A stretch of DNA of 15,038 nt from JAGLWP01 sp964406515 (lineage in GTDB: Archaea; Nanobdellota; Nanobdellia; Pacearchaeales; GW2011-AR1). Made by a program: the position numbers and the translations under genes. The DNA lies in contig CAYORV010000011.1 in NCBI GenBank assembly GCA_964406515.1, forward strand, positions 1 to 15,038, read 5' to 3'. Within the stretch, counting starts at the first letter, position 1. The number at the start of each line of letters is the position of its first letter. Positions 12,168-15,038 of this stretch are shown here, piece after piece. Below the pieces are notes generated by a model that worked only from the letters and a program-made list of their open reading frames with translations, ran no database searches and was not told where the DNA came from.

Positions 12168-12176
12168 TTTTTAAAG
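12168..12176 (+). promoter_or_regulatory. TATA box for first coiled-coil/winged-helix gene
   Basis: TTTTTAAAG is centred 26 bp before the ATG at 12198, so a leaderless mRNA is predicted. Confidence 0.7.
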
Positions 12177-12197
12177 AATGTTTGACAAAATACTAAT

Positions 12198-12833
12198 ATG
12201 TTTTGGTTGTTTGCTGGGAAAAAAGAGGTTGAAAGGGCGAAAGAAGAGGCGAGGAAAGGTTTTGAAAATGTGAAAAGGGATATGGCTTCTATTAGTGGTT
12301 GGATTAAACACTTGGATTCTGAGAAAAATTTGCAAAAAAAAGAGACAGATGATCTAACAGAACTTTTATCGTCGGTTCAAGAAGAAGTAGAGGGTATAAA
12401 AAATGTTCTTTCAATCATGAATGATATGAAATCAAACAAGGTGTTTAAAACACCTAAACAGCTGTCTAACAAACAGACAGCTGTTTACCCTGTCCAAACA
12501 GCTGTTCAAACAGCTGTTCAAACACCAAATTTTGACCAATTTTCAATAACAGAGAGAGCAATAATTTGGATATTGTTAAATACAGATTTAAAATTGAGCT
12601 ATGACGATTTAGCTGCAATGCTTGGAAAAGAGAGATCTACAATAAGAGGACAAATTAATGGCATAAAACAGAAAAGTGAGACCTTAATAGAAGAAGATAT
12701 TGAGAAAAATGGCAAAAAAAGGATATTTATACCTGAAAACATCAAAGAAAAACTCCTCAAAAAGACGAAAGTGAGAGTTAAAAAGGGGCAAAATTCCAAG
12801 AAAGAAGGAAAAAAGGAGATTTCAGAGTACTAA
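12198..12833 (+). CDS. Coiled-coil/winged-helix DNA-binding protein with repeat-coded linker (A)
   Basis: This 211-residue protein has a coiled coil at about 8-77 (KKEVERAKEEARKGFENV and following heptads), a linker at about 82-113 containing QTAVYPVQTAVQTAVQTP, and a winged helix at about 115-190. The winged helix includes ITERAIIWILLNTD, then YDDLAAMLGKERSTIRGQI as the HTH, and a wing with KNGKKRIFIP. The tail is very basic. I know no name for it. The same layout is found in the converging gene at 12927-13625. The linker DNA consists of CAAACAGCTGTT units with four ACAGCTGT palindromes, and related DNA lies upstream of the gene. It may be an oligomeric DNA-binding protein acting on its own locus. 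A transcription regulator or a replication initiator are both possible. Confidence 0.8.
   Translation: MFWLFAGKKEVERAKEEARKGFENVKRDMASISGWIKHLDSEKNLQKKETDDLTELLSSVQEEVEGIKNVLSIMNDMKSNKVFKTPKQLSNKQTAVYPVQTAVQTAVQTPNFDQFSITERAIIWILLNTDLKLSYDDLAAMLGKERSTIRGQINGIKQKSETLIEEDIEKNGKKRIFIPENIKEKLLKKTKVRVKKGQNSKKEGKKEISEY
12440..12543 (+). repeat. Iteron-like repeats inside gene A linker
   Basis: GGTGTTT-A-AAACACC (12440-12454) is a palindrome. It is followed by four ACAGCTGT palindromes at 12458, 12477, 12498 and 12510, two perfect adjacent CAAACAGCTGTT units (12495-12518), and CAAACACC. All are in coding sequence and in frame as QTAV units. Confidence 0.85.
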
Positions 12834-12890
12834 AGTGAGTGTTAGAAAAAGAATTTCCAGATAACTCTGAAGACAAAAGTGAGAATTTAG
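12768..12890 (+). repeat. Degenerate AAAGTGAG repeats across the 3' end of gene A
   Basis: AAAGTGAGAGTTAAAAAG (12768), AAAGTGAGTGTTAGAAAAAG (12832) and AAAAGTGAGAATTTAG (12875) are related. The first and third lie in the same reading frame and both would code KTKVR, but stops at 12831 and 12843 come between them. The gene may once have been longer. Confidence 0.55.
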
Positions 12891-12926
12891 TTATTCGGTG
12901 AGGAGAAAAAATAAAAATAGCTGTGC

Positions 12927-13625
<699 letters not shown>

Positions 13626-13645
13626 AAGAAATAACTAAATAAGAA

Positions 13646-13654
13646 CTATAAAAA
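13646..13654 (-). promoter_or_regulatory. TATA box for gene B
   Basis: TTTTTATAG is centred 25 bp before the ATG at 13625, in the 34-bp gap after the next gene's stop codon. Confidence 0.65.
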
Positions 13655-13659
13655 TTTTG

Positions 13660-13929
13660 CTAATATTGGTGGCTTTTGTAGGCTTGATAAGCTGCGTCAC
13701 TTATCTTCCACCTAGACCTTTTGAGGTAAGAAACTCCTTTGGGATTTTTATTTATCTCTCTTACCAGGTTTTTATTTCTTAACTCTAAAAGAAGTTTTTT
13801 GGTAAATTCCTCGTCTCGTGCAATCTCTTGTGCTATATTTGATGTAAATAACAATTTGGGAGAAAGAGAGTATAATAATAAAAGAATTTGCTCAGATATT
13901 TTTTCTCTTTTTTTCTCGGAAATTTTCAT
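13660..13929 (-). CDS. Small winged-helix DNA-binding protein
   Basis: This 89-residue protein is a compact winged helix. It has a basic N-terminus, a helix at about 10-24 (ISEQILLLLYSLSPKLL), then FTSNIAQEIARDEEFTKKLLLEL as the helix-turn-helix, and a wing around NKNPKGVSYLKRSRWKIS. The pattern matches archaeal MarR/ArsR-like regulators in general but I cannot name the family. It lies upstream of gene B on the same strand with its own TATA box 26 bp before the ATG. A regulatory role toward gene B is possible from position only. Confidence 0.75.
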   Translation of the reverse strand: MKISEKKREKISEQILLLLYSLSPKLLFTSNIAQEIARDEEFTKKLLLELRNKNLVREINKNPKGVSYLKRSRWKISDAAYQAYKSHQY

Positions 13930-13948
13930 ATAAGTAATAATAAAAGGT

Positions 13949-13960
13949 ATTTTTTAAAAT
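13949..13960 (-). promoter_or_regulatory. TATA box for the small winged-helix gene
   Basis: ATTTTAAAAAAT is centred about 26 bp before the ATG at 13929. Confidence 0.6.
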
Positions 13961-13978
13961 TTTGTAAGAATTGTTCGA

Positions 13979-14422
13979 TTAATTGTTTTTATCTTGACTG
14001 TTTTGTTCTTGTTCTTGTTCTTCTGTTTTCAATGATGGAAAGGGTATATGGAGGGGAAGATTCATTTCATCTTCTAATTCTAACGCTTTTATATTTGATT
14101 TCCTTAAAATTATATTAAATAAGTTTACCTTAAAACTATTAGCTATTTTTTTATCTTTCCATTGTCTTAAAACGTCTTTGCCTTCTCTAAAATCCATTGC
14201 AATAACAATATTGCCTTTAAATTCTATTTTTGCAAAATCAGGATCATAATCTACTGTATATCTAAAATCTATTGCAAGAAGTTCATCTTTTGCTTTAATA
14301 AAATCTGATTTTATATCTTGAATGTCTAATACATCTATTTTAGTATTTATCTTTAATTCCTCTGTTTTTTCAGATAATTTCTCGACGCTGATCTTTTTAA
14401 AATTGAAACCTGCTATTCTCAT
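13979..14422 (-). CDS. Conserved archaeal protein, possibly SecB-like
   Basis: This 147-residue soluble protein begins RIAGFNFKKISVEK and has alternating strands, including DELLAIDFRYTVDYDPDFAKIEFKGNIVIAMD. A C-terminal helix (VNLFNIILRKSNIKALELE) leads to DEMNLPLHIPFPSL and then a Glu/Gln-rich tail. The order of beta-sheet, helix and a Leu-Pro...Pro segment resembles the SecB chaperone fold, whose helix is followed by a similar proline-rich strand. This is a fold-level impression, not a database result. A TATA box 27 bp before the ATG supports a leaderless gene. An out-of-frame ATG lies just upstream and would code only four residues. Confidence 0.7.
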   Translation of the reverse strand: MRIAGFNFKKISVEKLSEKTEELKINTKIDVLDIQDIKSDFIKAKDELLAIDFRYTVDYDPDFAKIEFKGNIVIAMDFREGKDVLRQWKDKKIANSFKVNLFNIILRKSNIKALELEDEMNLPLHIPFPSLKTEEQEQEQNSQDKNN

Positions 14423-14443
14423 CTTATTAACATAAAAAATGTC

Positions 14444-14454
14444 TTTTTAAATAT
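14444..14454 (-). promoter_or_regulatory. TATA box for the SecB-like gene
   Basis: ATATTTAAAAA on the minus strand is centred about 27 bp before the ATG at 14422. Confidence 0.6.
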
Positions 14455-14489
14455 TTATATTGTGGATAGAATTTAGACTTGGATTTAAA

Positions 14490-14750
14490 CTAAATTAAAT
14501 CTTCTTCTGAAACAATGACAAAGTCACCTATAGCAATTATTGCACTATAAGGTATTAGAAGTTCATTTGAATTTGTTCTTTCAAGATTAAGGTTTTTTGT
14601 ATATGGGGTTGAGTCTTTTACAGTGAGATTAATAAGCTCTCCAGATTTAGTTTCAAAAGTTATATCCTTAACAAAACCCAATCTTTTTCCTTCTTTAGTC
14701 ACAATCATTTTTCCAAGAAGCCCACTAAAAATATTTTTGTTTTCTTGCAT
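14490..14750 (-). CDS. PRC-barrel domain protein
   Basis: This 86-residue protein is a single PRC-barrel: GLLGKMIVTKEGKRLGFVKDITFETKSGELINLTV, a loop, and IPYSAIIAIGDFVIVS at the end. The motif of a Gly-Lys strand, Gly-x-Val-Lys-Asp turn and IPYS-x-I strand is characteristic. In archaea, small stand-alone PRC-barrel proteins are often linked to cell division or RNA metabolism; which applies here cannot be told. The last gene of the window on this strand, it has a TATA box 26 bp before the ATG and is probably leaderless. Confidence 0.9.
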   Translation of the reverse strand: MQENKNIFSGLLGKMIVTKEGKRLGFVKDITFETKSGELINLTVKDSTPYTKNLNLERTNSNELLIPYSAIIAIGDFVIVSEEDLI

Positions 14751-14770
14751 GCTTCATTCAAGAGTAAAAT

Positions 14771-14781
14771 AATTTATAAAC
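14771..14781 (-). promoter_or_regulatory. TATA box for PRC-barrel gene
   Basis: GTTTATAAATT on the minus strand is centred 26 bp before the ATG at 14750. Confidence 0.7.

Positions 14782-15038
<257 letters not shown>

Larger units (their letters stand above)
11966..12197. promoter_or_regulatory. Repeat-rich control region before the first coiled-coil/winged-helix gene
   Basis: This 230-bp gap holds no gene. It contains a palindrome (ACTAAGGT-T-ACCTTAGT, near 11977-11993), an inverted repeat GGCTGTTT/AAACAGCC (12021-12046), and the block 12013-12095, which resembles coding DNA at 12440-12543. It also has two TTTATCGACG repeats (12124-12134 and 12147-12157) just before the TATA box. The density of symmetric sites suggests an operator cluster or a replication/partition site. 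Confidence 0.6.

Noticed and set aside
11976..12197. Chromosomal replication origin
   Set aside because: Repeats are present, but there is no cdc6/orc1 gene and no recognised origin-recognition box in the window; only a local, self-encoded site is suggested.
12440..12543. CRISPR-like repeats in gene A
   Set aside because: Units are 12 bp, adjacent and in frame; there are no unique spacers.

Overview
The window is AT-rich archaeal chromosome. The evidence is eukaryote-like ribosomal proteins (eL18, eL21), RNA polymerase subunits Rpo3, Rpo4 and Rpo10, the RNase P protein Rnp4, and TATA boxes placed 25-27 bp before start codons. Small genes, tight packing, mostly leaderless transcripts and scattered single tRNA/5S genes suggest a reduced-genome DPANN archaeon (Woesearchaeota/Pacearchaeota-like). 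That placement is inference.

Region 1 (1-780) holds three minus-strand tRNAs (Gly-TCC, Arg-CCT, Leu-CAA), a tandemly duplicated tRNA-Arg promoter segment, a small membrane-protein gene on the plus strand, and an 18-bp copy of the tRNA-Leu 3' end. Region 2 (811-4192, minus) is the core information cluster eL21 - Rpo4 - DUF655 - uS13 - uS4 - uS11 - Rpo3; rpo3 has its own promoter. A 50-residue zinc-ribbon gene (4228-4380) follows. Region 3 (4445-7189, minus) is a MacB-type ABC operon: ATPase, exported membrane-anchored protein, FtsX-type permease. Region 4 (7273-9394) has Rpo10 and Rnp4 converging with a short overlap, a lone 5S rRNA, a tRNA-Leu whose anticodon reads as AAG (very unusual for archaea), another copy of a tRNA-Leu 3' end, and the eL18-uL13-uS9 operon behind a short structured leader.

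Region 5 (9395-14750) looks accessory. A serine recombinase abuts the uS9 stop codon with no gap and shares an operon with a HEPN-motif protein. Three small genes, two of unknown family and one DUF5654-like, follow. Next come two convergent genes of the same design: N-terminal coiled coil, low-complexity linker, C-terminal winged helix. In both, the linker-coding DNA is packed with direct repeats and palindromes. In the first, a related repeat block also lies upstream of the gene. In the second, the linker holds eight perfect TGTC units, so a change in unit number would cut off the winged helix. A third winged-helix protein, a possible SecB-like protein and a PRC-barrel protein follow. The window ends inside an (AGT)n microsatellite.

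The best candidate for an undescribed system is the convergent coiled-coil/winged-helix pair, which may bind the iteron-like DNA inside its own coding sequence or be phase-variable. It lies in a probable mobile or plastic segment bordered by the recombinase/HEPN operon.
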